Of a stretch of DNA of 64,000 nucleotides, positions 61,554-64,000 are shown in pieces. The translations under genes and the position numbers were made by a program. Under the pieces are notes generated by a model that was not told the origin of the DNA, did no database searches, and saw only the letters and a list, made by a program, of their open reading frames with translations. Source of the stretch: Membranipora membranacea (lineage: Eukaryota; Bryozoa; Gymnolaemata; Cheilostomatida; Membraniporidae); assembly GCA_914767715.1 (NCBI GenBank), contig OU612075.1:18412001-18476000 (forward strand). The letters are read 5' to 3'. Positions within the stretch are counted from its first letter, which is position 1, and every line of letters starts with the position of its first letter.

Positions 61554-64000
61554 ACTATGCAGTAATTGCTAAAACTCTAACAGTATATTAACCGGGAAAT
61601 GTTTTTTTGTGATATGTGTATAACCACATATTTAAAAACAGAGAAAAAGTTAGTTGTCTGCTTATTCTATTAAACTTCTGCTGTCAGTCAAGAAATTTGA
61701 TGCATATTAAATTCTCTATAGCTCAAAGATCAATTTCCGAATTTTTACTTAATCGACTTATTATTTTCATAAACTGACTGTCAAAATCATGGCATGAAAA
61801 CAATGAAATAACTAGGTCAGGCATGCTCAAACACCTTTCGGGGTTGGCCTCTTATTTTTTTTGGGCAATACCAATTAGCCTCAGACAAATTGTATTACGG
61901 ATATCCCATTTACTGCAATAAAGCAACAATTGGATTTTCGATAACTGGAATGTCAGATGTGAAATAACACTAAAGACAGTTTACACCTTGCGGAATTTCC
62001 TTTATTATTATTAATTTTTATGAAATGTGTCTCAACATGGTACAATGGGCCGAACAAAATGACGTTTTTAGCCACCTCAGCCAATTTTTCGGTGGTAGGC
62101 CATGGCTGAACTAGGTGAAATAGTGAGCTATATACAGAATTCAGTGAGCACACATTTCCCTGAATGGCAAAAGTAGCTCAACTGTCTAACTATAGAATGT
62201 TCTGGACTCGAAACCGTAAGCCTCCGCCACGCCTCCTGTATCCAATGATGTATGAATAATTATTGACCTGACTACCACCCATCCAATACTCGTACTCCAA
62301 TAATCATATCAACATCATAGTCGAGCCATTGAATTCCTCAGACTAATGTCCATCAAAGAATAAATTTGAGTGTCTGGGTGTCGCGACAGCGGTTATGTAT
62401 TTTTGTTCCCGAATATAGCTCAATATTCTGGAGCACCAGAGATTTTTTTCCTTGCACTATACTTCTGAGTTTGATCAGGTAATCAATTTATAACCTCTAT
62501 AATAATTATGGTGAAAATTATAGCATTCCTCTTACTTTGTACAGGAGGAAACAAACTATAAATACCTAACTTGAAAATTTAATCTTTTTAACTCTGTGCT
62601 CATTAGAACAAATCATGTAGCGTAAACAGTCTTTAGAACCTGTTGTACATAAATTACATTATAGTACGATTTGGGATTATAGTGCTATTGTAATGTGTCC
62701 AGCAGCTTGACCTTAAATCAAAGCCCATTACAATAGTTTAATCAAATTAATAATTAAATCCCTTGTTACCTTTTAGCCACGTTATATGGCGGATTATTAT
62801 TCATTTCAGTTTTGGCCAGTACAACTCTAACAAGTATTAAAATTGTTTATTGGTGATAAATCGGGTTCAAGTTGACTCACACACATTGTCAAGCTGTGAA
62901 AACCGGACACAAACATGTGGATTAGTGTTATTCAACTACCGAGCCAGGATTGAGATTTGGCTTTTTGTATGATAGGCCTGATTTGTGGTTGGATAACTAT
63001 CAACTGGCAAGTTACTTAGAGCAACAGACTTAGTCAGGTAGGGGTCAGGTAAGAGATTACTGTTGGGTTGAGTTGGGGCTGCCTAGCATGTCAAAAAATT
63101 GGTAGTTCTATGAATACCCAAGTAGTCTTTTTTTTTATACAAACATTACGCTACGTGCCTGTCTTCTTCTACCAAACTTAGGTTCGGCTCTCAAAGTACA
63201 TCAAATTAATGGATACATTGATCAACAGATCACCAATAGAAGATCAATGTATCCTTATCTTTTGACAAAAAATAACCAGTCTACTTAGAGATAACAACTA
63301 CAACTTCCACAATCATGCTGAGTAAATACATAGCGCTCCACTCCGCAGGTTTGAATGTATTGTTATAAATGGTACATTATCATGGTATTTAATGACAAAA
63401 TTCCAGATCACTCTAGATGTAGCGATTCCAGGGACTTTATCACCTATTGTTAAATTGACACCGCTTATTCTAAAACTGATGAATACTGAGAGTTTTGGTT
63501 CCCGCTTACACTAAAACCAATGCCATTGCTGAAATATAGTGGGGATGATTACTTAAACTCAAGCCGGGGTTTCTGTCATATAGTGGCATTCCATTATTAA
63601 CCACAGCCAATCCAGGGTTTAAGGTAGAAAATGGAATGTCAGAACCAGCAACTTGGCAGAGTTTAAACATTCAAGCTGCAAAATGGCAGACTTTTGAACC
63701 ATTAGGTTGAAGGGGGAAACTGCGATCACCCTTGCGTCAAGCTCACTACGTTGGTTTGCTCCAAGAGGAGGTTATGCTGTCATGTAGAAGTAGAATGGTT
63801 TGTTTGACTCGATTATCGGGACTCAAAATCTCTTTGGTTAACATTGTTTGTTCTCAATCATTCACCTGATAGGTTAAGATAAGTTTTCAAAGGCAACAGA
63901 CAGCCCCCAGCAAAAACTTGCTCTAGAAGTTTTTAGAAATTGTTTTTGTAATTTAAATACAATTTACATTCAGCATGCTGACTTCACTTCAGTTGACAGT
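61554..64000. other. Gene-free end of the window
   Basis: No coding exon, family motif or further array copy was seen. One hairpin, GGATACATTGATC at 63211-63223 against its complement at 63242-63254, stands out. The rest is AT-rich intergenic sequence. Confidence 0.5.

Overview
The window looks like nuclear DNA of an invertebrate animal. It is AT-rich, has multi-exon genes with GT-AG introns, and carries tRNA-derived SINEs, a LINE tail, many foldback (MITE-like) repeats, a caspase and ankyrin genes. Early-branching metazoans such as sponges or cnidarians fit this mixture, but no sequence here fixes the taxon. Exon models were built by hand from splice signals, reading-frame phase and comparison of paralogs within the window. 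None was checked by a database search or RNA data.

Layout. (1) 0.6-12.7 kb, plus strand: a caspase, 5'-incomplete, whose p20 region carries an unusual 75-residue helical insertion encoded by three phase-0 exons. The first large intron contains a 3.37-kb element with terminal inverted repeats and a likely TAA target duplication. That element holds an antisense multi-exon gene for a Cys/His-rich protein and an array of about 177-bp subterminal repeats. (2) 13.7-14.2 kb: a LINE tail and unassigned sequence. (3) 15.6-25.5 kb, minus strand: two tandem paralogs that encode ankyrin repeats followed by coiled coils. All their introns are phase 1 and their last exons are unrelated. (4) 25.5-33.4 kb: mostly non-coding with a few repeats and one weak two-exon model. 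(5) 33.4-35.8 kb, plus strand: a small four-exon coiled-coil protein, with a weak convergent ORF beyond it. (6) 37.1-61.4 kb, plus strand: a head-to-tail array of three genes for secreted proteins of about 500 residues. All three share the same 10-exon design, and a broken fourth copy lies between copies 2 and 3. (7) 61.6-64 kb: no gene seen.

The most interesting local signal is in the third array member. It has two homologous versions of exon 9, of equal length (154 nt) and equal phase, separated by a 71-nt intron. Including both would cause an early stop, so the pair looks like mutually exclusive exons. Copy 1 has only the first type and copy 2 only the second.

The caspase and the ankyrin/coiled-coil proteins could both be signalling or innate-response components, but nothing in the sequence shows that they work together. 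The secreted array is a separate, lineage-expanded family. Its blade-like spacing of W, G and hydrophobic motifs suggests a PQQ-like beta-propeller, which is an inference only.
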